Source of the DNA: Streptomonospora nanhaiensis | GTDB lineage: Bacteria; Actinomycetota; Actinomycetes; Streptosporangiales; Streptosporangiaceae | Assembly (NCBI RefSeq): GCF_026642255.1 | Contig: NZ_CP113264.1 | Span: 1,798,001 to 1,862,000, forward strand | Direction of reading: 5' to 3' | DNA: 64,000 nt | Part shown: positions 23,928-32,661 of the stretch, one piece after another | How positions within the stretch are numbered: the first letter of the stretch is position 1 | Layout of the letters: every line of letters begins with the position of its first letter | Notes under the pieces: generated by a model | What the model was told of the DNA's origin: nothing | What the model saw: the letters and a program-made list of their open reading frames with translations, nothing else | Databases searched by the model: none | Made by a program: the position numbers and the translations under genes

Positions 23928-24659
23928 ATGTCCGCAAAACTCACCGGCGACGTGACAATGCGCTATGTGGATTTGCCTCCGCGTGCCCCGGCGGATGCGG
24001 TGCCGGTTCTTCTGCTGCACGGTTTCGGCACCGATTTCGACATGAATTGGCGTGCCACCGGGTGGACCCGGGCGCTGGAGTCCGCAGGGCTACGGGTGAT
24101 CGGTCCGGATCTGCGCGGCCACGGTTCCAGCGACAAACCCGTGGAGGAGGCTTTCTACCTGCCCGAACACTTTGTCGCGGATCTCGTTTCCCTGCTCGAC
24201 GAGTTGGGCGTGGAGAGGGTCGACGTGGTGGGCTACTCGATGGGTTCCCGCCTGGGGTGGGAACTGGCGCTGACCATGCGGGAACGGGTGAGGCGTGTGG
24301 CCCTGGGCGGTTTCGGACCCGTTAACGCCTTCGCCGGGACCGACCTGTCCGAACCCGGTTCCGGCGACTCCCCGTTCGACCGCGTCTACCGCGCGGTCGC
24401 GGCCCTCCCCGGCAACGACACCGCGGCGCTCGCGGCGTGCGCGCGCGGTCAGGCCTCCCGCCCCTTCAGCTCCGACCCGCTGCTGAACGGCGTTCCGCTC
24501 CTGCTCGTCTCGGGGGAGCGGGACGCCGTCGCCGAGGGCGCCGCCGGGCTCGCCGGGCGCTGCGGCGGCGTGCACGTGGAGGTTCCCGGGCGCGACCACG
24601 GCAACGCCGTGTCCTCCCGCGCCTTCCGGCAGGCGGTGGTGGACTTCCTCCTCGCCTGA
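23928..24659 (+). CDS. Alpha/beta-fold hydrolase downstream of the E1/lipoyl genes
   Basis: A 243-residue alpha/beta hydrolase. LLLHGFGTDFDMNW is the oxyanion loop, GYSMGSRLG the nucleophile elbow with Ser, SGERDAV the acid, and GRDHGNAVSS holds the His, so the triad is complete. The ATG at 23928 follows GGAG; an in-frame GTG at 23919 is less suited. The first 150 bases use more A/T-ending codons than neighbours. In AcoC-type E2 subunits of acetoin dehydrogenase a lipoyl domain is fused to such a hydrolase domain. Here the two parts are separate genes in the same order. It may equally be an unrelated esterase with its own promoter. Confidence 0.75.
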   Translation: MSAKLTGDVTMRYVDLPPRAPADAVPVLLLHGFGTDFDMNWRATGWTRALESAGLRVIGPDLRGHGSSDKPVEEAFYLPEHFVADLVSLLDELGVERVDVVGYSMGSRLGWELALTMRERVRRVALGGFGPVNAFAGTDLSEPGSGDSPFDRVYRAVAALPGNDTAALAACARGQASRPFSSDPLLNGVPLLLVSGERDAVAEGAAGLAGRCGGVHVEVPGRDHGNAVSSRAFRQAVVDFLLA

Positions 24660-24977
24660 GGCGGCGCATACCGGTCTAGACCGGCCCGCCCCCACGTGCT
24701 GGTGTGACAACGGGTGAACACCGTGGAGCAATGCGTAGTAATGCCCGCGGGGTCCGGGGAACGGGAGGTCAAAACCCGGAACACAAACCCGGCCGACCGC
24801 TTCCGGCGAGTGTTCGGTAACTTCCGGGTAAGACCCCGTTTCACTACGCTCTCGCCTTCATAACAACTCCGCCTGTTGGTTAGGTGTACTTTCGGCCACC
24901 GGATATTGTCCGACCGCAGAACTCAGTTCGGTCGTACGGAATGTGGGCCGCTGAGAGGGCGAAGGGGAGAGTTACCA
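24660..24977. other. Leader/promoter region of the nucleoside importer operon
   Basis: This 318-bp gap holds the CCGGTCTAGACCGG palindrome at its start (24671-24684). An imperfect hairpin lies near 24911-24934 (CGACCG and CGGTCG arms with an inner AACT/AGTT pair) in the likely leader of the lipoprotein gene. It is less GC-rich than the genes. No clear -35/-10 pair was placed. Confidence 0.5.
24671..24684. promoter_or_regulatory. CCGGTCTAGACCGG palindrome (DasR/dre-like site)
   Basis: A perfect 14-bp palindrome with core GGTCTAGACC, identical over 12 bp to the site at 13709-13720. It is 294 bp upstream of the nucleoside-binding lipoprotein gene and 12 bp after the hydrolase stop. As a hairpin it would have no loop, so a protein site is the better reading. 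Confidence 0.6.
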
Positions 24978-26033
24978 GTGAAGCGCAGCAACGCAGTCAA
25001 GTTCGCCGCGGTGGCGGCGGCGGGTGTGCTGGCCCTCACCGCGTGCGACAGTGCAGCGGAGGAGGCCGACGGTTCCGGCGACGGCGGCGAGGGGGACTCG
25101 GCCGACGTGCGCGTCGGCCTGGCCTACGACGTCGGCGGCCGCGGCGACCGCTCGTTCAACGACTCCGCCTACCGCGGCCTCGAGCAGGCCGCCGAGGAGC
25201 TCGGCGTCGAGACCCAGGACTTCGAGCCCTCCGACGGAGAGGCCGACTCCGCCAAGGAGGAGCGCCTGGCGACCATGGCCGACGAGGGCTACGACCTGGT
25301 CATCGCCGTCGGGTTCGCCTACGACGGGGCCGTCCGAGCCGTCGCGCCCGAGTACCCGGACGTGCACTTCGCCATCGTGGACTCCGAGATCGAGGACGTC
25401 GACAACGTCACCAGCCTGGTCTTCGCCGAGGAGCAGGCCTCCTTCCTGGCCGGCGCCGCCGCCGCTCTGACCTCCGAGGAGGACCACGTCGGCTTCGTGG
25501 GCGGCGTCGAGACCCCGCTGATCCACAAGTTCGAGGCCGGCTACGTCGCGGGCGCCGAGCACGTCACCGAGGACATCACCGTCGAGGTCGACTACCTCAG
25601 CCAGCCGCCGGACTTCAGCGGCTTCAGCGACCCGGCCAAGGGGCGCGAGCTGGCCCAGGCCCAGTACGACCGCGGCGCGGACGTGATCTACCACGCCGCC
25701 GGCGCCTCCGGCAACGGCGTCCTGGAGTCCGCGGTGGAGAACGACTTCACCTTCATCGGCGTGGACAGCGACCAGTACGAGAACGCCGAGGACAACCAGA
25801 AGCCGTACGTGCTCACCTCCGCGATCAAGCAGGTGGACGTCGCCGTGTTCGAGCTCATCAACAGCACGGTGGAGGGCACCCCCGAGGGCGGCATCCAGCG
25901 CTTCGAGCTGGCCGACGGCGGTGTGGACTACACGACCTCCAACGAGGAGGCGATCAGCCCCATCCAGGAGGAGCTGGACGCGATCAAGCAGCAGATCATC
26001 GACGGCGAGATCGAGGTCCCGACCGCGCCGTAG
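24978..26033 (+). CDS. BMP-family nucleoside-binding lipoprotein of ABC importer
   Basis: A 351-residue solute-binding lipoprotein. The signal peptide ends in a lipobox, LALTAC, with Cys23 as lipid anchor, followed by an acidic Gly-rich linker. The mature part has BMP/PnrA family features: VGLAYDVGGRGDRSFNDSAYRGLEQA at the start, YDLVIAVGFAYDGA, and VIYHAAGASGNGVLESA. BMP proteins such as Treponema PnrA bind purine nucleosides. The ATPase, two permeases, cdd and deoA downstream agree with nucleoside uptake. The GTG at 24978 follows GGGGAGA; the open frame upstream lacks a signal peptide at its start. Confidence 0.9.
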   Translation: MKRSNAVKFAAVAAAGVLALTACDSAAEEADGSGDGGEGDSADVRVGLAYDVGGRGDRSFNDSAYRGLEQAAEELGVETQDFEPSDGEADSAKEERLATMADEGYDLVIAVGFAYDGAVRAVAPEYPDVHFAIVDSEIEDVDNVTSLVFAEEQASFLAGAAAALTSEEDHVGFVGGVETPLIHKFEAGYVAGAEHVTEDITVEVDYLSQPPDFSGFSDPAKGRELAQAQYDRGADVIYHAAGASGNGVLESAVENDFTFIGVDSDQYENAEDNQKPYVLTSAIKQVDVAVFELINSTVEGTPEGGIQRFELADGGVDYTTSNEEAISPIQEELDAIKQQIIDGEIEVPTAP

Positions 26034-26113
26034 GCCGCGCCCTCCGGGCGTGTCCCGCGGATACCGCCGCTCGCGTAGCAGGATGGGTGTCCGGGGGCCG
26101 CGCCCCGCGCGGA

Positions 26114-26140
26114 GCCGCCGCGGGCGGGGCCCGCGGCGGC
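26114..26140 (+). terminator. Intra-operon hairpin between binding protein and ATPase genes
   Basis: Perfect 12-base arms GCCGCCGCGGGC and GCCCGCGGCGGC with a GGG loop, 80 bp after the lipoprotein stop. In importer operons such a structure commonly lets the binding protein be made in excess over the membrane parts. Confidence 0.6.
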
Positions 26141-26277
26141 CGCATCCAAGGGCGGTACCGGACAGGGGGAGTCCCCCGGTCCCGGTGCCGCCCCGGTTGC
26201 CGTTCCGCGACGGTGGCGCCCGCCGGGAGCCCCCGGCCCGGCGGTCCGCGCCACGCCGCACGTTCACGAGGAGACAG

Positions 26278-27885
26278 ATGAGCAGCACGCCACCGGGCAA
26301 CGGGGCCCTGGCGCCCCCCGCCGTTGAGCTGCGCGGGATCACCAAGCGTTTTCCCGGGGTCGTGGCCAACCACGACATCGACATCACCGTGGCCCCGGGC
26401 ACCGTGCACGCCATCGTCGGCGAGAACGGTGCCGGGAAGTCCACGCTGATGAAGACCCTGTACGGCATGCACCGGCCGGACGAGGGACAGATCTACGTCA
26501 GGGGCGCGGAGGTGCGGCTCAACTCGCCCTCCGACGCCATCAAACACGGCATCGGCATGGTGCACCAGCACTTCATGCTCGCCGACAACCTGACCGTGCT
26601 GGAGAACGTGGTGCTCGGAGCCGAACGCCGCTTCGGCATCGGCAACCGCGCCCGCGCGCACATCCGGGAGCTCTCCTCCCAGTACGGGCTCGGGGTCGAC
26701 CCCGACCGGCTCATGGAGGACCTGGGCGTCGGGGAGCGCCAGCGGGTGGAGATCCTCAAGGTGCTCTACCGGGGCGCCCGGACCATCATCCTCGACGAGC
26801 CCACCGCGGTCCTGGTCCCGCAGGAGGTCGACGAACTGTTCGACAACCTGCGCGAGCTCAAGCGCGAGGGCCTCACCGTCATCTTCATCTCGCACAAGCT
26901 GGACGAGGTGCTCTCCGTCGCCGACGAGATCACCGTGATCCGGCGGGGAACCACCGTGGCCACGGCCGACCCGGGCACCACCACCGCCCGGGAACTGGCC
27001 ACGCTGATGGTGGGCGGCGAGCTCCCCGTCCCCGAGCTGCGCGAGTCGACCGTCACCGACAACGTCGTCCTGTCCCTGGACGGGGTCACCGTCAGCTCCG
27101 CCGACGGCCGCGCCGTCGTCGACGGCGTCACCGTGGACATCCGCGAGGGCGAGATCGTCGGCATCGCCGGCGTCGAGGGCAACGGCCAGTCGGAGCTGAT
27201 CGAGGCCATCATGGGCATGCGCCCGCTGACCTCGGGGACGATCTCCCTGGGCACGGACGACATCACGTCCTGGTCCACGCTGCGCATCCGCGAGGCGGGG
27301 GTCGGCTACATCCCCGAGGACCGGCACCGGCACGGCGTGCTGCTGGAGTCCCCCCTGTGGGAGAACCGGATCCTCGGCCACCAGACCAAGGCGCCCAGCG
27401 TGCGCGGCCCCTGGATCGACAGGGCCGGGGCGCGCGCCGACTCCGAGCGCATCGTCGCCGAGTACGACGTGCGCACCCCCAACATCGACGTGATCGCCGA
27501 CGCCCTGTCCGGCGGCAACCAGCAGAAGTTCATCATCGGCCGGGAGATGAGCGGCTCCCCGCGCTTCCTGGTGGCCGCCCACCCCACCCGCGGTGTGGAC
27601 GTCGGCGCCCAGGCCGCCATCTGGGAGCAGCTGCGCGACGCCCGCGCGGCCGGCCTGGCGGTGCTGCTGGTCTCCGCCGACCTGGACGAGCTGATCGGCA
27701 TGTCCGACACCCTGCACGTGATCCTGCGCGGCCGCCTGGTCGCGCAGGCCGACCCGACCACCGTCACACCCGAACAGCTGGGCTCCGCCATGACCGGGGC
27801 CGGGCTGGGCGGGGGCGACGCGAGCACAGAAGGTGACAGCGGTGCTGACGGTGCCGACCGAAACGGGAACGAGGGCGGATCATGA
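26278..27885 (+). CDS. Nucleoside ABC importer, tandem ATP-binding subunit
   Basis: A 535-residue double ABC ATPase of the sugar/nucleoside (CUT2-like) class. Domain 1 has an intact Walker A (GENGAGKST), a variant signature (GVGERQRVEIL) and Walker B (TIILDEPTAVL). Domain 2 has a degenerate Walker A (GVEGNGQSE), a good LSGGNQQKF signature and AAHPTRGVD in place of Walker B. This asymmetry is normal for the family, where one ATP site is weak. ATG 26278 follows GAGGAG. The stop overlaps the first permease start by four bases. Confidence 0.92.
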   Translation: MSSTPPGNGALAPPAVELRGITKRFPGVVANHDIDITVAPGTVHAIVGENGAGKSTLMKTLYGMHRPDEGQIYVRGAEVRLNSPSDAIKHGIGMVHQHFMLADNLTVLENVVLGAERRFGIGNRARAHIRELSSQYGLGVDPDRLMEDLGVGERQRVEILKVLYRGARTIILDEPTAVLVPQEVDELFDNLRELKREGLTVIFISHKLDEVLSVADEITVIRRGTTVATADPGTTTARELATLMVGGELPVPELRESTVTDNVVLSLDGVTVSSADGRAVVDGVTVDIREGEIVGIAGVEGNGQSELIEAIMGMRPLTSGTISLGTDDITSWSTLRIREAGVGYIPEDRHRHGVLLESPLWENRILGHQTKAPSVRGPWIDRAGARADSERIVAEYDVRTPNIDVIADALSGGNQQKFIIGREMSGSPRFLVAAHPTRGVDVGAQAAIWEQLRDARAAGLAVLLVSADLDELIGMSDTLHVILRGRLVAQADPTTVTPEQLGSAMTGAGLGGGDASTEGDSGADGADRNGNEGGS

Positions 27886-29465
27886 GTAGGATTCCCCGCC
27901 CCGACAGGACCCTGCCCGCCCCGGCCGCGGCGGCCGTCGCCGTCGTCCTCGGCGTCGGGGTCACCGCCGCCCTCGATCTCGCGCTGCTGTGGTGGGCCGC
28001 GCTGATCATCGGCGTCGCGGCGGCCTTCGCCTTCGTGGCCTGGTCCGGACCGCTGGTCCCGGACGAGCGCAGGGCCGGGGCCGACGGCACGAAGGAGCAG
28101 GGCACCACGCTCCACACGACCCTGGTCGTGCCGACCGCGCTGGTGCTGGCGGTGGTCTCCGGGCTGCTGTCCGCCTGGTTCCTGGACCTGTCCCTGATCG
28201 AGCCGGTCGCCGCCGCCCTGGGCGCGCTCGTCGGCTCGGCCGTGGCGTTCACGCTGTTCCACCGGCTGTCCGCCATGCTCGCGCTGTCCTTCGCCGCGGT
28301 CCTCGCCGCCGGGGTCATCGCGATCGGAGTCACGGCCGCCGTCCTCTTCTTCAGCGGCATCCCGCCGCTGCCCACCTTCGCGCGGATGATCGAGTACGGC
28401 ACCAGGCCCAACAGCCTGGTCAAGATCATCAACGACGGCACCACCTACTACCTGGCCGCCGTGGCCGTGGCGATCGGCTTCAAGATGAAGCTGTTCAACA
28501 TCGGCGTCGACGGGCAGTACCGGCTCGCGGCCCTGCTCGCGGCCGCCGTCGGCGGCTACGTGGTCCTGCCCCCGGTGCTCAGCCAGATCGTCGTCATCGC
28601 CACGGCCGTCGCCGTCGGCGGCGCGTGGGCGGGCATCGCGGGGTACCTCAAGGTGGCCCGGGGCGTCTCCGAGGTGATCTCCACGATCATGCTCAACGCC
28701 ATCGCCACCGGCATCACCGCCTACCTGCTCAGCACCGACCGCCTCGCGGTGGAGATCAGCACCAACAACATCGGCACCCCGCCGATGCCCGAGTCGTCGT
28801 GGGTGCCCGGCATCCCGGCGGGCTTCCTCGGCTCCGAGCAGGAGATCTTCGGCTTCGTCCTCCTCGCGGTCGCCGTGGGCATCGGCTACTGGGTGATGCT
28901 CAACCGCACCCGCTTCGGGTTCGAGCTGCGGGCCACCGGCCAGTCGCAGTCGGCCGCCGAGGCCAGCGGCGTCAACGTCAAGAAGATGGTGTTCCTGTCC
29001 ATGCTCTTCTCGGGCATGGTCGCCGGGCTGGTCGGCCTGCCCCAGCTGCTGGGCAGCTCGCACTACTACGCCCTGGACTTCCCGACCGGCATCGGCTTCA
29101 TCGGCATCGCCATCGCGCTGCTGGGCCGCAACCACCCGGTCGGCATCGTCTTCGCCGCCCTCTTCTGGTCGTTCCTGAACCAGGCGGCGGGCATCCTGCC
29201 CTTCGACGGGATCCCCCAGGAGATCGCGGTCATCTCCCAGGCCACCATCGTGCTCACCGTCGTCGTGGTCTACGAGGTCGTGCACCGCTGGGGCCGCCGC
29301 TACCAGCAGCAGCAGATCGGCAACCAGCTCGGCGCCACCGCCGAGTCCACCACTGAACCCGCGCAGGCCGTGCCCTCCGGCACGGCGTCCGAGGACGGGT
29401 CCGCCGACGGCGGGGGCGACACGGCCCCCGGCTCCGACGGCAAGCGCGACGGGGAGGCCCAGTGA
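27882..29465 (+). CDS. Nucleoside ABC importer, permease subunit 1
   Basis: A 527-residue permease of the BPD_transp_2 (branched-chain/ribose-type) family. Hydrophobic helices near residues 8-60, 80-100, 115-150 and then from 185 onward give about ten spans. The family element NIGVDGQYRLAALLAAAVGGYV sits in the conserved region. The N-terminal region of about 150 residues is longer than in typical members, and a soluble, Thr/Gly/Asp-rich cytosolic tail of about 55 residues ends the protein. It is coupled to both neighbours by four-base ATGA/GTGA overlaps. Confidence 0.9.
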   Translation: MSRIPRPDRTLPAPAAAAVAVVLGVGVTAALDLALLWWAALIIGVAAAFAFVAWSGPLVPDERRAGADGTKEQGTTLHTTLVVPTALVLAVVSGLLSAWFLDLSLIEPVAAALGALVGSAVAFTLFHRLSAMLALSFAAVLAAGVIAIGVTAAVLFFSGIPPLPTFARMIEYGTRPNSLVKIINDGTTYYLAAVAVAIGFKMKLFNIGVDGQYRLAALLAAAVGGYVVLPPVLSQIVVIATAVAVGGAWAGIAGYLKVARGVSEVISTIMLNAIATGITAYLLSTDRLAVEISTNNIGTPPMPESSWVPGIPAGFLGSEQEIFGFVLLAVAVGIGYWVMLNRTRFGFELRATGQSQSAAEASGVNVKKMVFLSMLFSGMVAGLVGLPQLLGSSHYYALDFPTGIGFIGIAIALLGRNHPVGIVFAALFWSFLNQAAGILPFDGIPQEIAVISQATIVLTVVVVYEVVHRWGRRYQQQQIGNQLGATAESTTEPAQAVPSGTASEDGSADGGGDTAPGSDGKRDGEAQ

Positions 29466-30721
29466 GCCAGGAACTCAACGTGATGGAACCGGTCAAGGCG
29501 CCGCCCAGGCCGGGAGGCTGGTCGCGCTGGCGCTTCCTCACCCTGTTCGGCGCGGTGCTGGTGTCCCTGGCGGGGCTGCGCGTCATCACCGGCCAGGACA
29601 TGCTCACCGACGCGGGCACCATCCGCACCACCATCACCTTCGCGGTGCCCATCGGCCTGGCGGCCCTGGGCGGCCTGTGGGCCGAGCGGGCGGGCGTCAT
29701 CAACATCGGCCTCGAAGGCATGATGATCCTGGGCACCTGGTTCGGGGCCTACTTCGCCTGGTCGACCGACAACCCGTGGATGGGCCTGCTGGCCGGTGTC
29801 CTGGCCGGCATGGCCGGGGGCCTGCTGCACGCCGTGGCGACGGTCACCTTCGCGGTCGACCACATCGTGTCCGGCGTGGCCATCAACATCCTCATGCTCG
29901 GCGCGATGCGCTACCTGTCGATCCTGGTCTACTCCGACGTGCCCGGCGCGGGGGCCGCCCAGTCGCCGACCACGCCGCCGTTCCCGGTGTGGAACCTCCC
30001 GTTCGTCGCCGACGCGCTCGCGCCCGTGGCGGGCAGCGGGATCTTCGTGGTCAGCGACCTGGCGTCGCTGGTGATCGGCCTGACCACCCGCATGTCGGCC
30101 CTGACGTTCATCGCGATCATGATGATCCCGGTGACCTACCTCGTGCTGTGGCGAACCACCTTCGGCCTGCGGCTGCGCTCGGTGGGCGAGAACCCCGACG
30201 CCGCCGAGTCCCTCGGCGTGCCGGTGTACAGCCTCAAGTACGTCGCCGTGGTCATCTCCGGCGGGCTCGCCGGCATGGGCGGGGTGTTCCTGGCCATCGT
30301 GGCGTCGCAGATCTACCAGGAGGGGCAGACCGGCGGCCGCGGCTACATCGGCCTGGCCGCCATGATCTTCGGCAATTGGCGCCCGGGAGGCCTCGCCATG
30401 GGCGCCGGCCTGTTCGGCTACACCGACGCCCTCCAGATCCGCGGCGGCGGTGCGGCGATCCACGCCCTGCTGCTGCTCCTGGCGGTGGCGCTGCTCGCGG
30501 TGGCGGTCTGGCAGGTGCGCAAGGACCGCAAGGGCCTGGCGGTCGCCGCCGTGCTCACCGGCGTCCTGCTGCTGGTCTGGTACCTCTCGACCGACTCCCT
30601 GCCGCGGGAGCTGGCCACCTACAGCCCGCACATCGCGACGCTCCTGGTGCTCTCGCTGGCCTCCCAGAGGCTCCGGCCCCCCGCCGGGGTCGGCAAGCAG
30701 TGGAGGGCGAGCCGGTCATGA
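29462..30721 (+). CDS. Nucleoside ABC importer, permease subunit 2
   Basis: A 419-residue permease of the same family as the preceding gene. The conserved element here is GLWAERAGVINIGLEGMMILGTWFGAY. About ten membrane helices are visible. TFGLRLRSVGENPDAAESLGV is the cytoplasmic coupling region that contacts the ATPase. It forms the heterodimeric channel with permease 1. The GTG start at 29462 and the ATGA overlap with cdd at its end show the operon continues without a break. Confidence 0.92.
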   Translation: MSQELNVMEPVKAPPRPGGWSRWRFLTLFGAVLVSLAGLRVITGQDMLTDAGTIRTTITFAVPIGLAALGGLWAERAGVINIGLEGMMILGTWFGAYFAWSTDNPWMGLLAGVLAGMAGGLLHAVATVTFAVDHIVSGVAINILMLGAMRYLSILVYSDVPGAGAAQSPTTPPFPVWNLPFVADALAPVAGSGIFVVSDLASLVIGLTTRMSALTFIAIMMIPVTYLVLWRTTFGLRLRSVGENPDAAESLGVPVYSLKYVAVVISGGLAGMGGVFLAIVASQIYQEGQTGGRGYIGLAAMIFGNWRPGGLAMGAGLFGYTDALQIRGGGAAIHALLLLLAVALLAVAVWQVRKDRKGLAVAAVLTGVLLLVWYLSTDSLPRELATYSPHIATLLVLSLASQRLRPPAGVGKQWRASRS

Positions 30722-31140
30722 GCCACACACCGACGGCCGGCCCGCCCGGCGCGGACACGGTGGACTGGGAGGCGCTGCGGGCCGCCGCACGCGAGGCCAT
30801 GTCGCACGCCTACGCGCCCTACTCGAACTACCCGGTGGGAGCGGCGGCCCTGGTCGACGACGGCCGGGTGGTCAGCGGCTGCAACGTGGAGAACGCGTCG
30901 TACGGCGTCGGCCTGTGCGCCGAGTGCGGGCTCGTCAGCGCCCTGCACGCCTCCGGGGGAGGGCGCCTGACGGCGTTCGCCTGCGTGGACGGGCGGGGCG
31001 GCGTCCTCATGCCGTGCGGCCGCTGCCGGCAGCTCCTGTTCGAGCACGGCGGGCCGCACCTGCTCGTGGACACCCCGGAGGGGATCCTGTCCATGGACCG
31101 GATCCTGCCGCAGGCCTTCGGTCCGGACAACCTCACATAG
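30718..31140 (+). CDS. cdd: Cytidine deaminase
   Basis: A 140-residue tetrameric-type cytidine deaminase converting (deoxy)cytidine to (deoxy)uridine. AYAPYSNYPVGAA is the substrate loop and GCNVENASYG the ribose-binding element. The zinc site is CAECG plus PCGRCRQ, with the catalytic Glu in CAE. ATG 30718 overlaps the stop of permease 2 by four bases, so imported cytidine is deaminated by a product of the same message. Uridine or deoxyuridine then feeds the thymidine/pyrimidine phosphorylase encoded 95 bp downstream. Confidence 0.93.
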   Translation: MSHTPTAGPPGADTVDWEALRAAAREAMSHAYAPYSNYPVGAAALVDDGRVVSGCNVENASYGVGLCAECGLVSALHASGGGRLTAFACVDGRGGVLMPCGRCRQLLFEHGGPHLLVDTPEGILSMDRILPQAFGPDNLT

Positions 31141-31234
31141 CCGGTGCCCGCCGTCTCCCCGGTCCCCGCCCGCCCGGCGGCGGCCGGGGAGACCTGTGTG
31201 CCGCCGAAGTTCCCGCCAGGTGAAAGGAACAGAC

Positions 31235-32524
31235 ATGGACGTCATCGAGATCATCCGGGCCAAGCGCGACGGGGGAGAGCTCACCCCCGGGCAGATCGAC
31301 TGGGTGATCGACGCCTACACGCGGGGGGCGGTGGCCGAGGAGCAGATGTCGGCGCTGGCCATGGCGGTCTTCCTGCGCGGGATGAACCGTGCCGAGGTGG
31401 GCCGGTGGACCGAGGCGATGCTCGCGTCCGGGGACCGGCTGGACTTCTCCGGCCTGGACCGGCCCACCACCGACAAGCACTCCACCGGCGGGGTCGGCGA
31501 CAAGATCACCCTGCCGCTCACCCCGACCGTCGCCGCGTGCGGGGCCGCCGTGCCGCAGCTGTCCGGGCGCGGGCTCGGCCACACCGGCGGCACGCTGGAC
31601 AAGCTGGAGTCGATCCCCGGGTGGCGCGCGTCGCTGACCGCGGAGGAGATGCGCGGCGTGCTGGAGGCCACGGGCGGCGTGATCTGCGCCGCGGGGACCG
31701 GCCTGGCCCCCGCCGACCGCAAGCTGTACGCGCTGCGCGACGTCACCGGGACGGTCGAGTCGATCCCGCTCATCGCCGCCTCCATCATGAGCAAGAAGCT
31801 CGCCGAGGGCACCGGGGCGCTCGTCCTCGACGTCAAGGTGGGATCGGGCGCGTTCATGAAGGACGCCGGGTCCGCCCGCGAGCTGGCCCGCACCATGGTG
31901 GACATCGGCAACGACCACGGGGTCCGCACCGTGGCGCTGCTCACCGACATGGAGGCGCCGCTGGGGCGCCAGGTCGGCAACGCCCTGGAGGTCGCCGAGG
32001 CGGTGGAGGTGCTCTCCGGCGGCGGCCCCGCCGACGTCGTGGAGCTGACCGTGGCCCTGGCCCGGGAGATGCTGGCCGCGGCAGGCCTCACCCCCGGCGG
32101 GAACGGTGTCAAGGACCCGGCCGAGGCCCTGCGGGACGGGAGCGCGCTGGCGTCGTGGAAGCGGCTGATCCGGGCGCAGGGGGGCGACCCGGACGCACCC
32201 CTGCCGGTGGCCGCCGAGCGGCGCACGGTGCTCGCCCCGGCGTCGGGCACCGTCACCCGGCTGGACGCCTACCAGGTGGGGCTGGCGGCGTGGCGGTTGG
32301 GCGCGGGACGGGCGCGCAAGGAGGACGCGGTCTCCTTCGGGGCCGGGGTGACACTGCACGCCAAGCCGGGGGAGCGGGTGCAGGCGGGGGAGCCCCTGTT
32401 CACCCTGCACGCGGACGAGGAGGCGCGGTTCGAGCGGGCGGCGCAGGCCCTGGAGGGCGCGTTCGGGATCGACCAGGACGGGCGCCACGAGGCCGCCCCG
32501 CTGGTCATCGACCGCATCGCCTGA
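31235..32524 (+). CDS. deoA: Thymidine phosphorylase (pyrimidine-nucleoside phosphorylase)
   Basis: A 429-residue phosphorylase. The phosphate-binding element is DKHSTGGVGDK, followed by GRGLGHTGGTLDKLESIPG and the catalytic segment KLYALRDVTGTVESIPLI. KVGSGAFMKD and the C-terminal PYNP domain (from about residue 340) complete it. It splits thymidine, deoxyuridine or uridine into base and sugar 1-phosphate. The ATG at 31235 has GAAAGGA upstream. It is the last gene of the importer operon before a long hairpin. The sugar phosphate can enter the deoC/mutase branch encoded at 14-20 kb. Confidence 0.9.
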   Translation: MDVIEIIRAKRDGGELTPGQIDWVIDAYTRGAVAEEQMSALAMAVFLRGMNRAEVGRWTEAMLASGDRLDFSGLDRPTTDKHSTGGVGDKITLPLTPTVAACGAAVPQLSGRGLGHTGGTLDKLESIPGWRASLTAEEMRGVLEATGGVICAAGTGLAPADRKLYALRDVTGTVESIPLIAASIMSKKLAEGTGALVLDVKVGSGAFMKDAGSARELARTMVDIGNDHGVRTVALLTDMEAPLGRQVGNALEVAEAVEVLSGGGPADVVELTVALAREMLAAAGLTPGGNGVKDPAEALRDGSALASWKRLIRAQGGDPDAPLPVAAERRTVLAPASGTVTRLDAYQVGLAAWRLGAGRARKEDAVSFGAGVTLHAKPGERVQAGEPLFTLHADEEARFERAAQALEGAFGIDQDGRHEAAPLVIDRIA

Positions 32525-32548
32525 GCCCGGACCCCTCGCGGCCCGGGA

Positions 32549-32593
32549 CCGGCCGCGGGGCAGCCACCGGTCGGGTGGCCGCCCCGCGACCGG
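32549..32593. terminator. Terminator between convergent deoA and MFS genes
   Basis: Arms of 20 bases beginning CCGGCCGCGGGG and ending CCCCGCGACCGG pair with two mismatches around a GGTCG loop. It lies 25 bp past deoA. Confidence 0.65.
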
Positions 32594-32661
32594 TCGGTCG
32601 GGGAACCGTGCGGCTCCCGGCGAGCGGCCCCGCCGTCCCCGCGGTTTCCGGGGGCCGCCGG

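Noticed and set aside
30718..32524. A biosynthetic (natural product) gene cluster around the DrrAB-like exporter or nucleoside genes
   Set aside because: No synthase, carrier protein or tailoring enzymes were found; the neighbours are salvage and transport genes.
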